From contig JAPFEH010000087.1 of the NCBI GenBank assembly GCA_026169195.1, forward strand, positions 1 to 35,586: 35,586 nucleotides of DNA. Direction: 5' to 3'. The notes beneath the pieces were generated by a model. The model saw only the letters and a program-made list of their open reading frames with translations. It was not told the origin of the DNA and made no database searches. Both the position numbers and the translations under genes were made by a program. How positions within the stretch are numbered: position 1 is the first letter of the stretch; every line of letters begins with the position of its first letter. Below are positions 7,360-16,629 of the stretch, one piece after another. The stretch is from Dysosmobacter sp. (GTDB lineage Bacteria > Bacillota > Clostridia > Oscillospirales > Oscillospiraceae).

Positions 7360-8676
7360 ATGAGCGAAGACAGCAAAAAGTCCCTGCGGTGTTCCTTCTG
7401 CGGTAAACATGAAAATCAGGTGCACCGCATGATTCAAGGTCCCGGCGTGCGGATCTGTGACGAATGTGTCCAGCTGTGCATGAGTATTTTGAGCGACGGC
7501 TTTGAGGATGAGGATGCAGAGCCGCTGGAGGACATGCCGGATGAACTCCCGACCCCTCGGGAGATCAAGGATGTGCTGGATCAGTATGTCATCGGTCAGG
7601 ATGAGGCCAAGGTGGCGTTGTCCGTGGCTGTCTATAATCACTATAAACGGATCTTCTTCGGCGGCGATGAAGATGTGGAGCTGCAAAAGAGCAATATCCT
7701 GATGCTGGGTCCTACCGGTTCCGGCAAGACGCTGTTTGCCCAGACACTGGCCCGGATTTTGAAGGTGCCGTTCGCCATTGCGGACGCCACTACGCTGACA
7801 GAGGCCGGCTATGTGGGCGATGACGTAGAGAACATTCTGCTGCGGCTGCTGCAGGCTGCGGATTTCGATGTGGAGCGGGCTGAACGGGGCATCATCTATG
7901 TGGATGAGATCGATAAGATCGCCCGTAAGAGTGAGAATACCTCCATTACGCGGGACGTGTCCGGCGAGGGTGTGCAGCAGGCGCTTTTGAAGATCGTGGA
8001 GGGCACGGTGGCCAATGTGCCGCCTCAGGGCGGCCGCAAGCATCCCCATCAGGAATTTATCCAGATCAACACCAAAAACATTCTCTTCATCTGCGGCGGT
8101 GCGTTCGATGGCTTGGAAAAGATCATTGAACAGCGTCTGGACCAGAAGAGCATCGGGTTTGGCGCCAATGTGAAAGGGAAGAAGGATCAAAACAAGGATC
8201 AGATTCTTCACGAGGTGCAGCCCCATGACATTTTGAAATTCGGGCTGATCCCCGAACTGGTGGGCCGTCTGCCGATGATCGCACCTCTGAACGCTTTGCG
8301 GCGGGAGGATCTGGTGCGGATTCTGCAGGAACCCAAAAATGCGCTGGTAAAGCAATACCAGAAGCTGCTGGGATACGATGAGGTGGCGCTGGAATTTGAG
8401 CCGGAGGCACTGGACGCAATTGCGGATCAGGCCATTGCCCGCAATATCGGCGCCCGCGGCCTGCGGGCGGTGATGGAAGGGATCTTAACGCCTCTGATGT
8501 ATGACATTCCGTCGGATCCCACCGTTGTCAAGGTGGTCATCACGCGGGAATGTGTGGAGGGAACGGGAGCGCCTGTGCTGACCCGTGATCCCGATAAGAT
8601 CAGCTATTCCGTGAAACTGAACACCGGAAAGGGTGAACTGCCGGTTCCCGGCACCAATCCCAGACCGGCGTCTTAA
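7360..8676 (+). CDS. clpX: ATP-dependent Clp protease ATP-binding subunit ClpX
   Basis: AAA+ unfoldase that feeds substrates to ClpP. The N-terminal C4 zinc-binding domain has CSFCGK at the start and CDECVQLC at about residues 33-40. Walker A is GPTGSGKT (residues 117-124), the pore loop GYVGDDV follows, and Walker B is IIYVDEID (Asp182-Glu183). The IGF loop that docks on ClpP is present as KSIGFG. At 438 aa it has normal length. GATAAGAGG is the ribosome binding site. A palindromic hairpin follows the gene and may lower read-through into lon. Confidence 0.98.
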   Translation: MSEDSKKSLRCSFCGKHENQVHRMIQGPGVRICDECVQLCMSILSDGFEDEDAEPLEDMPDELPTPREIKDVLDQYVIGQDEAKVALSVAVYNHYKRIFFGGDEDVELQKSNILMLGPTGSGKTLFAQTLARILKVPFAIADATTLTEAGYVGDDVENILLRLLQAADFDVERAERGIIYVDEIDKIARKSENTSITRDVSGEGVQQALLKIVEGTVANVPPQGGRKHPHQEFIQINTKNILFICGGAFDGLEKIIEQRLDQKSIGFGANVKGKKDQNKDQILHEVQPHDILKFGLIPELVGRLPMIAPLNALRREDLVRILQEPKNALVKQYQKLLGYDEVALEFEPEALDAIADQAIARNIGARGLRAVMEGILTPLMYDIPSDPTVVKVVITRECVEGTGAPVLTRDPDKISYSVKLNTGKGELPVPGTNPRPAS

Positions 8677-8687
8677 GCGAACGAACA

Positions 8688-8717
8688 GGGAGAGACGCCG
8701 CGGCGTCTCTCCTTTTC
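8688..8717 (+). terminator. Hairpin with short U-run after clpX
   Basis: GGAGAGACGCCG and CGGCGTCTCTCC (8689-8700 and 8701-8712) are perfect 12-base inverted repeats with no spacer, so the RNA folds with a small CGCG loop, followed by TTTTCT. It starts 12 nt after the clpX stop and ends about 26 nt before the lon ATG. The stem is strong but the U-run is short, so partial termination is likely and some lon mRNA may come by read-through. Confidence 0.72.
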
Positions 8718-8742
8718 TATCCCAAGAAAGGAAGAACCCCCT

Positions 8743-11163
8743 ATGGAAGCGATGAATCTGAATATTCCCGTTTTGGCTCTGCGGGGCCTGACGGTTTTCC
8801 CCCATATGACCCTGACCTTTGACGTGGAGCGGCAGATCTCCATCCGCGCCTTGGAACGGGCGATGGAGGAAGCGCAGGAGATCTTTCTGGTCACACAGCG
8901 GGAAATCGGCACCGAAACGCCGGGAGAAAAGGACCTGTACGCAGTGGGTACCATTTCCCACATCACGCAGATCCTGCGCCTTTCCAAAAACTCGGTTCGG
9001 GTCATGGTAGAGGGCCGCAGCCGTGCACGGCTGCGGCGGCTGTGGCAGACGGAACCGTTTCTGCAGGCCAACGTGGAGGAACTGGAGGAGGCCGCGCAGT
9101 CGGAGGCATTCCAGCGCAGTCCCCGAACGGAGGCGCTGCTGCGCCAGACATGGAATCTGTTCAGCGAATATGCCGAGCTGGCAGGCGGAATTCCGGAAGA
9201 AGTGGTCACCACGGTGATGGACGGCAGGGATGTGGGGTATCTGGCGGATTTTATTGCCCAGAATATCGCCCTGCGGTTTGATGATAAGCAGGAGATTCTG
9301 GAGGAGCTGGCGCCCTTTATCCGTCTGCGGAAGCTCAACGGCTTTTTGGCGCGGGAGTGCAATGTGCTGGGCTTTGAGCATGAGATGGAAGGGAAAGTCC
9401 GCGACCAGTTGGCCCGCACCCAGAGAGATCAGATTTTACGGACACAGATCCGGGTTTTGCAGCATGAGCTGGGCGAGGGGGAGGAGTCCGATGACGAACT
9501 GGACAACTATCGCCAGAAGATCCAGACGCTGGGTTTGGATGAAGATACCACCAATCATCTGCTGAAAGAGGTCACGAAGCTTTCCAAACAGCCCTTTGGC
9601 AGTGCCGAGGGAGCGGTGATCCGCAACTATCTGGATGTTTGTCTGGAAATGCCTTGGAATACCTATACAAAAGAGCGGATCAGCGTGGAGACTGCCAGAA
9701 AGGTACTGGAAAAAGACCACTTCGGTCTGGAAAAGGTGAAGGAGCGGATTCTGGAGACGATTGCCGTCCGCCAGATGAATCCGGAGGGAAAAGGACAGAT
9801 CTTGTGTCTGGTTGGCCCGCCGGGCGTGGGCAAGACCTCCATTGCCATTTCCGTTGCAAAGGCTTTGAATCGAAAACTGGCACGGCTTTCTCTGGGCGGC
9901 GTTCGGGATGAAGCGGACATCCGGGGACACCGCAAGACCTACATAGGTTCCATGCCGGGACGCATCATTGAAGCCATCAGCCGCAGCGGCTCCATGAATC
10001 CCCTGCTGCTGCTGGACGAGATCGACAAAATGGGAAATGACTATCGCGGAGATCCGGCCGCGGCGCTGCTGGAGGTGCTGGACAGTGAGCAGAACAGCAG
10101 CTTCCGGGACCATTTTCTGGAGATCCCTGTGGATCTGAGCAAGATCCTGTTTATCACAACCGCCAATACCACCGATACGATTCCCCGTCCGCTGCTGGAC
10201 CGCATGGAAGTGATCCGCTTGAGCAGCTATACCGATGAGGAAAAGGTGCAGATCGCACGGCGGCACCTGCTGCCCAAGCAGCTGGAGGAGCACGGACTGA
10301 AAAAAGGCAGCGTCCGGATCGGGGACGATGTGCTGCGGGCTGTGATTCGGGATTATACCCGCGAGTCCGGCGTGCGGCTTTTGGAGCGGCGTCTGGCAGC
10401 CATCTGCCGGAAGGCTGACATGCGCATCCTGACAGATGGTGTAAAGAGGATTACCGTTACAGAGAATGAGCTGCCGAAGCTGCTGGACTGCCAGCCGTAT
10501 CCGCCTGCGGTGCATACGGATCGGGAAGAAATCGGCGTCGTGAACGGCCTTGCGTGGACAGAAGCCGGCGGCGAGATTCTGGAAGTGGAAGTCAATGTCA
10601 TGGAGGGAACCGGAAAGCTGGAACTGACCGGTAATTTGGGAGATGTCATGAAGGAATCCGCGCAGGCGGCGTTCTCCTGCCTGCGCAGCCGGGCTGCGGC
10701 GCTGGGCATCGAGGCGGATTTCTATAAGACGAAGGACCTCCATGTGCACTTTCCGGAAGGCGCGGTGCCCAAGGACGGCCCCTCTGCCGGTATTGCAATG
10801 GCCGTGGCGATGCTGTCTGCTTTGACGGGACGAAAAATCAAAGCAGGCGTAGCAATGACAGGCGAAATTACTTTACGGGGAAGAGTGCTGCCGATCGGCG
10901 GACTGAAGGAAAAAACCATGGCTGCCCTGCGCAATGGCATTGGAACCGTGCTGATCCCGAGGGACAATGTGCGGGATCTGGAGGAGATCGACCAGACGGT
11001 GCGGGCTGCGCTGCGCTTTGTTCCGGTCGAGACGGTGGATCAGGTGTTTGACGCTGCCCTCTGTCCGGAGACGGATCCGGTCCGTGAGGAAGCGGCGGGG
11101 CATGTGGCGGCCTTTGCCCCCGTTTTGCGGGAAAACGGGCAGGATGCCCAGCTGCGGCAGTAA
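8743..11163 (+). CDS. lon: ATP-dependent protease Lon
   Basis: Homo-oligomeric AAA+ serine protease that degrades misfolded and regulatory proteins. The N-terminal substrate domain begins NIPVLALRGLTVFPH. Walker A is GPPGVGKT (residues 358-365), with LLLDEIDKMG downstream as Walker B. The C-terminal protease domain carries the Ser/Lys dyad: Ser681 in DGPSAGIA and Lys722 in GGLKEKT. At 806 aa it is full length. ATG 8743 follows AAGAAAGGAAG. No dedicated promoter is obvious in the 66-nt gap after clpX; engB follows 11 nt after the stop. Confidence 0.98.
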   Translation: MEAMNLNIPVLALRGLTVFPHMTLTFDVERQISIRALERAMEEAQEIFLVTQREIGTETPGEKDLYAVGTISHITQILRLSKNSVRVMVEGRSRARLRRLWQTEPFLQANVEELEEAAQSEAFQRSPRTEALLRQTWNLFSEYAELAGGIPEEVVTTVMDGRDVGYLADFIAQNIALRFDDKQEILEELAPFIRLRKLNGFLARECNVLGFEHEMEGKVRDQLARTQRDQILRTQIRVLQHELGEGEESDDELDNYRQKIQTLGLDEDTTNHLLKEVTKLSKQPFGSAEGAVIRNYLDVCLEMPWNTYTKERISVETARKVLEKDHFGLEKVKERILETIAVRQMNPEGKGQILCLVGPPGVGKTSIAISVAKALNRKLARLSLGGVRDEADIRGHRKTYIGSMPGRIIEAISRSGSMNPLLLLDEIDKMGNDYRGDPAAALLEVLDSEQNSSFRDHFLEIPVDLSKILFITTANTTDTIPRPLLDRMEVIRLSSYTDEEKVQIARRHLLPKQLEEHGLKKGSVRIGDDVLRAVIRDYTRESGVRLLERRLAAICRKADMRILTDGVKRITVTENELPKLLDCQPYPPAVHTDREEIGVVNGLAWTEAGGEILEVEVNVMEGTGKLELTGNLGDVMKESAQAAFSCLRSRAAALGIEADFYKTKDLHVHFPEGAVPKDGPSAGIAMAVAMLSALTGRKIKAGVAMTGEITLRGRVLPIGGLKEKTMAALRNGIGTVLIPRDNVRDLEEIDQTVRAALRFVPVETVDQVFDAALCPETDPVREEAAGHVAAFAPVLRENGQDAQLRQ

Positions 11164-11174
11164 AGGAGAGAACC

Positions 11175-11768
11175 ATGGCATTTCGTTTTACAAATGTGGA
11201 GTTTGTGCGCTCCGCCGCGAACCGGTCGGGATTCCTGCGGGATGGACGGCCTCAGTTTGCCTTTGCCGGCCGGTCGAATGTTGGAAAGTCCTCCGTAATC
11301 AACCGGCTGGCCGGCCGGAAAAATCTGGCGTATGTAGGAGCATCTCCGGGAAAAACCACCCAGATCAACTATTTTCTGGTGGATCAGAGCGCTTATCTGG
11401 TGGACCTGCCGGGATATGGCTACGCCAAAGTCTCCAAAGCGGAGAAGGAACGCTGGGGCCGGCTGATGGAGAATTACTTTCAGGATGAGGGCGGCCTTAT
11501 TACGGTGGGCGTTTTGATCGTGGATATCCGCCATAAGCCTACGGCCAATGACCTCATCATGCATGACTGGTTCCGGCAGACCGGCTGTCCGGAGATCGTG
11601 GTGGCCAACAAGCTGGATAAACTGAAAAAAAGTCAGGTGGAACCGGCGCTGGCACTGATTCGGGAGACGCTGGAATTGACGGAGGAGGATCTGCTGGTGC
11701 CCTTTTCCGCGGAAAAGGGGCAGGGGAAGGAAGAACTGATCAATCTGCTGAACAAGGCCTGCCAGTAA
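11175..11768 (+). CDS. engB: Ribosome biogenesis GTP-binding protein EngB (YsxC/YihA)
   Basis: TRAFAC-class GTPase that assists 50S subunit assembly. The G1 motif is GRSNVGKSS (about residues 32-40), the G2 region holds SPGKTTQIN, G3 is DLPGYGYA and G4 is NKLDKLKKSQ. The N-terminus FRFTNVEFVRSAANRSGF is typical. At 197 aa it has normal length. AAAGGAGAG lies just upstream of the ATG. lon-engB adjacency is the standard Firmicute arrangement, so this gene closes the quality-control block. Confidence 0.96.
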   Translation: MAFRFTNVEFVRSAANRSGFLRDGRPQFAFAGRSNVGKSSVINRLAGRKNLAYVGASPGKTTQINYFLVDQSAYLVDLPGYGYAKVSKAEKERWGRLMENYFQDEGGLITVGVLIVDIRHKPTANDLIMHDWFRQTGCPEIVVANKLDKLKKSQVEPALALIRETLELTEEDLLVPFSAEKGQGKEELINLLNKACQ

Positions 11769-11836
11769 GCGGCAGAAGCAGAGGTAGCACCATACGTTAG
11801 ATGACGGACGATGGAATCGATTCAGGAGGGAACCGT

Positions 11837-12409
11837 ATGAAACCATCAGGGATTTTTGTTCTTGCTTTGACGCTTTTGCTTACCGGCTGCGGCAGTGCGG
11901 AAGGAGCATCGGCTCCGCAGTCGGAATTTTCTGCTGCGCAGGCGGTCCTGTCAGAATTGGAACAGAATGATTGGCAGGCTGTCAGCACGGATGCCGAAGT
12001 GTTCCATCTGGAAGGCAGCCTTGACAATCCGAATTTTGCGTATGTCTTTGATCATACTGACACGGTCCCTTTGGATCAGCTCATTGCTTTTTCGCTGGTG
12101 GCGGATGGAGCCAGCGAAGGAGCCTGTGATGAACTGCGCAGCCGGTTTCTGGAAGCGCCTCATACCGTGCTGGCGTATCTCGTGCTGATGGGCAGTCAGC
12201 AGGTGGATTTCTGGGATCAGCCGCCGGCGTCAGAAGTCATTTGCGGTTTCATCGCATCCGCAGACGCCGCGTGGTATGGCGGGAGTGAAGAATTTGGGCA
12301 GACCATGGCAATGTGCAGGGAGTCCTATCCCGATGGGCCGGTTGCGCAGCTTCTGGATGTGATGGAAGCCGAACATAAAGCCTCGATGGAACGGAACCAT
12401 CCTGCATGA
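11837..12409 (+). CDS. Predicted lipoprotein of unknown function
   Basis: A 190-aa protein with a lipoprotein signal peptide: MKPS, a hydrophobic core of about 11 residues and the lipobox LLTGC with Cys18 as the lipidation site. ATG 11837 has AGGAGGG eight bases upstream; an ATG at 11801 in frame would bury the signal peptide and lacks a site. The mature part is acidic, rich in Ala, Glu and Asp, with no repeats and no enzymatic motif I recognise. It lies 68 nt after engB and is sealed downstream by two hairpins, so it behaves as the last gene of the upstream unit or a single-gene unit. I do not know its function; it is probably a lineage-specific surface protein. Confidence 0.8.
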   Translation: MKPSGIFVLALTLLLTGCGSAEGASAPQSEFSAAQAVLSELEQNDWQAVSTDAEVFHLEGSLDNPNFAYVFDHTDTVPLDQLIAFSLVADGASEGACDELRSRFLEAPHTVLAYLVLMGSQQVDFWDQPPASEVICGFIASADAAWYGGSEEFGQTMAMCRESYPDGPVAQLLDVMEAEHKASMERNHPA

Positions 12410-12416
12410 GAGGTTC

Positions 12417-12457
12417 AAAACAGCAGAGACAGGCCGCAGGTCTGTCCCTGCTGTTTT
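12417..12457 (+). terminator. Terminator after lipoprotein gene
   Basis: AAAACAGCAG (12417-12426) pairs with CTGCTGTTTT (12448-12457). Inside it GACAG and CTGTC pair again, separated from the outer stem by single-base mismatches, giving a long interrupted stem ending in TTTT. It begins 7 nt after the lipoprotein stop. Confidence 0.8.
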
Positions 12458-12483
12458 CTCTGTGAAAACAGAGAGAGTTTTTT
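12457..12483 (+). terminator. Second, tandem terminator
   Basis: TCTCTGT (12457-12463) and ACAGAGA (12468-12474) enclose a GAAA tetraloop; T-G and T-A pairs extend the stem, and six Ts follow at 12478-12483. It directly abuts the first hairpin and shares its T-run base, so the two either act in series or compete for folding. It isolates the pyrH operon from upstream transcription. Confidence 0.7.
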
Positions 12484-12504
12484 CGGGAAAATCTCGTTTC
12501 CCTC

Positions 12505-12533
12505 TATGCAAGCTTGGAAAAATACGCTACAAT
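12505..12533 (+). promoter_or_regulatory. Possible promoter for the pyrH operon
   Basis: TACAAT at 12528-12533 is a good -10. The hexamer 17 bp upstream is TATGCA (12505-12510), a weak -35. Its location just after the tandem terminators and 44 nt before the pyrH ATG is what makes it plausible. Confidence 0.4.
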
Positions 12534-12576
12534 AAGAATCGTTAAAGTCTGTAAAAAAACAACGGAGGTTTTTGGA

Positions 12577-13293
12577 ATGGCAAAGCCTGTTTATCAGCGG
12601 GTCCTGCTGAAGATCAGCGGTGAGGCGCTGGCCGGCGGCAAGGGGACCGGACTGGATTTTGAAATGATCGGCAGTGTCTGCGATGTAATCAAGGAATGTC
12701 TGGATATGGGCGTTCAGGTTGGCCTGGTGGTCGGCGGCGGCAATTTCTGGCGGGGCGCCAAAAACAGCGGCGGCAAAATGGAGCGCAGCCGTGCCGACCA
12801 TATGGGGATGCTGGCCACGGTGATGAACTGTCTGGCTGTGGCGGATGTGTGCGAGCAGAAGGGGATCCCTGTCCGGGTCCAGACGGCGATCGAGATGCGG
12901 GCCATTGCCGAGCCTTATATCCGCAGCCGCGCCGTGCGGCATCTGGAAAAGGGCCGCGTCGTGATTTTCGGCGCCGGCACCGGCAATCCCTATTTTTCCA
13001 CCGATACGGCGGCTGTTCTGCGGGCGGCGGAGATCAATGCCGACGTGATCCTGCTTGCCAAGAATGTGGACGGCGTGTATACCGCGGATCCTGCCAAGGA
13101 TCCCGCTGCCGTGAAGTATGACGCCATCAGCTATGACGATGTGTTGGCGCAGCACCTGATGGTGATGGATACCACAGCCACGTCGCTGTCCATGGACAAT
13201 CGCATCCCTGTGCTGCTCTTTGCGCTGAAGGATCCCCGGAACATCATCCGGGCTGTGTGCGGAGAAAAGGTGGGCACCATCGTTGGAGAATAA
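12577..13293 (+). CDS. pyrH: UMP kinase
   Basis: Bacterial amino-acid-kinase-fold enzyme phosphorylating UMP to UDP for pyrimidine nucleotide and cell-wall precursor supply. The N-terminus has the fold's phosphate-binding [19 protein letters not shown], then [12 protein letters not shown] and the [13 protein letters not shown] segment are all characteristic of PyrH, as is the [11 protein letters not shown] box. ATG 12577 follows AACGGAGG. At 238 aa it has standard length. It leads the pyrH-frr-uppS-cdsA-dxr-rseP-ispG run that is conserved across bacteria. Confidence 0.97.
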   Translation: MAKPVYQRVLLKISGEALAGGKGTGLDFEMIGSVCDVIKECLDMGVQVGLVVGGGNFWRGAKNSGGKMERSRADHMGMLATVMNCLAVADVCEQKGIPVRVQTAIEMRAIAEPYIRSRAVRHLEKGRVVIFGAGTGNPYFSTDTAAVLRAAEINADVILLAKNVDGVYTADPAKDPAAVKYDAISYDDVLAQHLMVMDTTATSLSMDNRIPVLLFALKDPRNIIRAVCGEKVGTIVGE

Positions 13294-13338
13294 CGATGCC
13301 GGTGCCGTTCATGAAAACGAGAAAGGAAGGAATCAATC

Positions 13339-13896
13339 ATGTTGAAGGATGAATACAAGGTTTACGAGGAGAAAATGAACAAGAGCATTGACTCTGTTGC
13401 TGCGGACTTTGCCGCTGTGCGGGCCGGACGGGCCAATGCCGGCGTGCTGGACCGCATTCTGGTGGATTATTACGGAAGCCCCACGCCGATCCAGCAGATC
13501 GCGGCGATCGCATCTCCGGATGCCCGCACGCTGATGATTACCCCTTGGGACGGCTCTGCCCTCAAGAGCATTGAAAAGGCCATTCAGAACTCTGATCTGG
13601 GCATCAACCCGCAAAATGATGGCAAGGCCATCCGGCTGAATTTCCCCCAGCTGACGGAGGAACGCCGTAAGGAGCTGGTCAAGCAGATCCACAAATACAG
13701 CGAAGCCGGCAAGGTGGCTGTCCGCAATATTCGCCGGGATGCCATGGATCACTTCAAAAAGCAGGAGAAGAAGTCTGAGATCACCGAGGACGAGATGAAG
13801 CAGGTGGAGAAGGACTTGCAGAAGCTGACGGATGAAAGCTGCAAGAAAATTGATGATCTGCTGGCAAAGAAAGAAAAGGAATTGATGGCGGTTTGA
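13339..13896 (+). CDS. frr: Ribosome recycling factor
   Basis: Splits post-termination ribosomes together with EF-G. The sequence has the family landmarks AVRAGRANAGVLDRI, YYGSPTPIQQIA, the LTEERRKELVKQ helix and VRNIRRDAMD. At 185 aa it has standard length and the expected long, charged helices. AAAGGAAGG precedes the ATG by eight bases. It follows pyrH by 45 nt and its TGA overlaps the ATG of uppS by one base, so uppS translation is probably coupled to it. Confidence 0.98.
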   Translation: MLKDEYKVYEEKMNKSIDSVAADFAAVRAGRANAGVLDRILVDYYGSPTPIQQIAAIASPDARTLMITPWDGSALKSIEKAIQNSDLGINPQNDGKAIRLNFPQLTEERRKELVKQIHKYSEAGKVAVRNIRRDAMDHFKKQEKKSEITEDEMKQVEKDLQKLTDESCKKIDDLLAKKEKELMAV

Positions 13897-14648
13897 TGGG
13901 AGAATTTGTAAAATCAACCGATACGGCGGGGCAGGGAAAAAACCTGCCTCGCCATATTGCGATTATTATGGACGGCAATGGCCGCTGGGCGACCCGACAG
14001 GGGCTTCCGCGGACGGCCGGGCACAAGGCAGGCGCAGAGACCTTCCGCCGCATTGCCACTTATTGCAAGAATCTCGGCGTGCAGTATCTGACAGTGTACG
14101 CGTTTTCCACGGAAAACTGGAAGCGGTCGGAGACGGAGGTCTCCGCCATTATGACGCTTTTGAAAAAGTATCTGCTGGAAGCGGTGGATACGATGGAGCA
14201 GGATCACATCCGCCTGCGGTTTTTGGGGGATATGACCCCCATCAAGCCGGAGCTGCGGGCACTGGCGCGCCAGACGGACGAGATCAGCGACCATTTGGCG
14301 CCCGGGGATTTCCAAGCCAATATCTGCCTGAACTACGGCGGCAGGGACGAGATCCTGCGGGCGGTGCGGCGCTTTGCCGCTGATTGCGCGGCGGGGGAGA
14401 AGCGGCCGGAGGATTTGGACGACGCCCTGTTTTCCGGTTATCTGGATTCCGCCGGAATTCCCGACCCGGAGCTGATCATCCGCCCCAGCGGCGAACTGCG
14501 ATTGAGCAATTTCCTGCTGTGGCAGTGCGCCTATTCCGAGTTTTATTTCACAGATGTACTGTGGCCGGATTTTGACGAGGCGGAGCTGGATCGGGCGATT
14601 GCCGCTTACCGCGCCCGGGACCGGCGGTTTGGAGGGGTGAAGAAATGA
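13896..14648 (+). CDS. uppS: Undecaprenyl diphosphate synthase (isoprenyl transferase)
   Basis: cis-Prenyltransferase that extends farnesyl diphosphate with isopentenyl diphosphate to make the C55 lipid carrier of peptidoglycan. The motifs are in order: IIMDGNGRWA with the catalytic Asp, then HKAGAETFRRI, YAFSTENWKR, and PELIIRPSGELRLSNFL near the C-terminus. ATG 13896 overlaps the frr stop by one base; a TTG three bases earlier is less likely. At 250 aa it has normal length. It overlaps cdsA by 4 nt. Its substrate comes from the MEP pathway, of which dxr and ispG lie just downstream. Confidence 0.97.
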   Translation: MGEFVKSTDTAGQGKNLPRHIAIIMDGNGRWATRQGLPRTAGHKAGAETFRRIATYCKNLGVQYLTVYAFSTENWKRSETEVSAIMTLLKKYLLEAVDTMEQDHIRLRFLGDMTPIKPELRALARQTDEISDHLAPGDFQANICLNYGGRDEILRAVRRFAADCAAGEKRPEDLDDALFSGYLDSAGIPDPELIIRPSGELRLSNFLLWQCAYSEFYFTDVLWPDFDEAELDRAIAAYRARDRRFGGVKK

Positions 14649-15454
14649 GTTCTCTGCAATCAAGAGTGCTGGTGGCTGTCATCGGCGTGCCGGTGCTGGT
14701 GTGGGTGGTGCTGTGGGCGCCGCCGTTTGTGATGACGCTTGCGCTGATGGCGCTGTCCGCCGTGGCAGCCGATGAGCTGCAAAACTGCGTAAGCGGAGAA
14801 AAACACAGCCGCATGGCGATCGTTGCCGCTATTTTTTCAATTTTCACAGTGGACACCTATGTGCGCTTTCCTGAAATGATCGGCTTCGAGTTTACCATGA
14901 TGGTGGTGGTGCTGTTCGGCTATGCCATTTATAAGGCCGGTGAGGTCAAATTCCAGCAGCTGATGGCAGTGCTGTTTTCCAGCTGTGTGGTCGCGTCCTC
15001 CTTCTCCGCCTTCCTGCGCATGGAGGCTGCCGGTATCCACCGCGCCTATCTGCTGCTGCCCTTCATCCTCAGCTTTGCCTGCGACACCTTTGCCTATTTT
15101 GCGGGACGGGCGTTCGGCAGGCACAAGCTGGCGCCCAAGGTCAGCCCCAAGAAGACGGTGGAAGGCGCCATCGGCGGACTGCTGGGCAACGTGGCCTGCG
15201 GGCTGCTGTTTGCCTTTGTGATGGACCGCTGGTTTGGAGCCGGTATCGGCTATGGCCCCATGGCGGTGCTGGCGCTTTTGTGCGGTGTGGTGGCACAGAT
15301 CGGAGATCTCAGCTTTTCGCTCATTAAGCGGGAATTCGGCATCAAGGATTACGGCAGACTGTTTTTGGAGCATGGCGGCGTACTGGACCGGTTTGACAGC
15401 GTGCTCTTTGTGGCGCCGTTCGTTGAACAGATGCTGTGGCTGCTGAAATTTTGA
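14645..15454 (+). CDS. cdsA: Phosphatidate cytidylyltransferase
   Basis: Integral membrane enzyme converting phosphatidate and CTP to CDP-diacylglycerol, the precursor of phospholipids. The 269-aa sequence is strongly hydrophobic with about seven to eight membrane segments. The family signature lies near residues 225-252 (LIKREFGIKDYGRLF, then HGGVLDRFDS). The residues before HGG are Leu-Glu where the common form has Pro-Gly, a mild variation. The ATG overlaps the uppS TGA as ATGA, showing translational coupling. Confidence 0.95.
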   Translation: MSSLQSRVLVAVIGVPVLVWVVLWAPPFVMTLALMALSAVAADELQNCVSGEKHSRMAIVAAIFSIFTVDTYVRFPEMIGFEFTMMVVVLFGYAIYKAGEVKFQQLMAVLFSSCVVASSFSAFLRMEAAGIHRAYLLLPFILSFACDTFAYFAGRAFGRHKLAPKVSPKKTVEGAIGGLLGNVACGLLFAFVMDRWFGAGIGYGPMAVLALLCGVVAQIGDLSFSLIKREFGIKDYGRLFLEHGGVLDRFDSVLFVAPFVEQMLWLLKF

Positions 15455-15468
15455 AATAAGGGACGAGT

Positions 15469-16608
15469 ATGGCGAATACGATTTCAATACTGGGCTCCAC
15501 CGGCTCCATTGGCCGGCAGACGCTGGATGTGGCGGAACAGATGGGGCTGCGGTTGGCGGCGCTGACAGCGCATTCCAGTGTGGAACGCATGGAGGCGCAG
15601 TGCCGCCGGTTCCAGCCGGAGCTGGCTGTTATGACAGACGAGGATGCTGCAAAGGACCTGTCCGTCCGTCTGGCGGATACGGGGACGAAGGTTTTGGGTG
15701 GATTTGCTGCCTTGACAGAGGCTGCCACCCATCCGGCTGCGGATACGGTGGTTACCGCCGTGGTGGGAATGGTCGGATTGAAGCCTACGCTTGCCGCGAT
15801 CCGGGAAAAAAAGCGCATTGCGCTGGCAAATAAGGAAACGCTGGTCTGCGCGGGCGAGCTGGTGATGGATGCGGCGGATGCCGCCGGAGCGGAGATCGTT
15901 CCGGTGGATTCCGAGCACTCCGCCATTTTTCAGTGCATTCAGGGCTGTGCGGATCGTCGGGAGATCAAGCGGTTGATTTTGACCTGCTCCGGCGGACCGT
16001 TTTATGGTATGACCTACGAAGAAGCGGGAAAAATGACCAGAGCGGACGCGCTGCGGCACCCCAATTGGAGCATGGGCCCGAAAATTACCGTGGACTGCGC
16101 GACCCTGATGAACAAGGGGCTGGAAGTGATTGAAGCCATGCGGCTCTACCGGCTGCCTCTTTCTCAGGTGGACGTGATGATCCACCGGCAGTCCATCGTG
16201 CACTCTCTGGTGGAATATCGGGATGGAGCGGTGCTGGCACAGCTGGGAACGCCGGATATGCATCTGCCCATCCGCTATGCCATGACGTATCCCAAGCGGG
16301 GGGAAAATCCCGCTCCGCCGCTGGATCTGCTGCACTGTCCGCCCCTGACCTTTGCAAAGCCGGATCGGGAATCGTTTCCCTGCCTGCGGCTTGCTGAAGA
16401 GGCGGCAGGGGCGGGAGGCACGGCCTGTGCCGTTTTGAATGGCGCAAACGAAGAAGCCGTCAAGCTGTTTCTGGCGGAAAAGATCGGCTTTCAGGACATT
16501 CCCCGTCTGGTAGCGAAGGCGCGGATGGAGATTCCGGTGGTGCAGAGTCCCTCGCTGGAGGAAATTCTGGAGGCGGACCGGGCGGCCCGGGCCTGCGTAC
16601 TGCGATAA
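15469..16608 (+). CDS. dxr: 1-deoxy-D-xylulose 5-phosphate reductoisomerase
   Basis: Second step of the MEP (non-mevalonate) pathway, making 2-C-methyl-D-erythritol 4-phosphate with NADPH. The nucleotide-binding GSTGSIGRQTLDV is at about residues 8-20; LANKETLV, PVDSEHSAIFQ, LTCSGGPF and HPNWSMGPKITVDCATLMNK are the metal- and substrate-binding segments, followed by HRQSIVHSLVE. At 379 aa it has standard length. AAGGGACG precedes the ATG. The 14-nt gap from cdsA and 21-nt gap to rseP indicate one operon. Confidence 0.97.
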   Translation: MANTISILGSTGSIGRQTLDVAEQMGLRLAALTAHSSVERMEAQCRRFQPELAVMTDEDAAKDLSVRLADTGTKVLGGFAALTEAATHPAADTVVTAVVGMVGLKPTLAAIREKKRIALANKETLVCAGELVMDAADAAGAEIVPVDSEHSAIFQCIQGCADRREIKRLILTCSGGPFYGMTYEEAGKMTRADALRHPNWSMGPKITVDCATLMNKGLEVIEAMRLYRLPLSQVDVMIHRQSIVHSLVEYRDGAVLAQLGTPDMHLPIRYAMTYPKRGENPAPPLDLLHCPPLTFAKPDRESFPCLRLAEEAAGAGGTACAVLNGANEEAVKLFLAEKIGFQDIPRLVAKARMEIPVVQSPSLEEILEADRAARACVLR

Positions 16609-16629
16609 GCATTTTTTAGGAGTTTTTGC

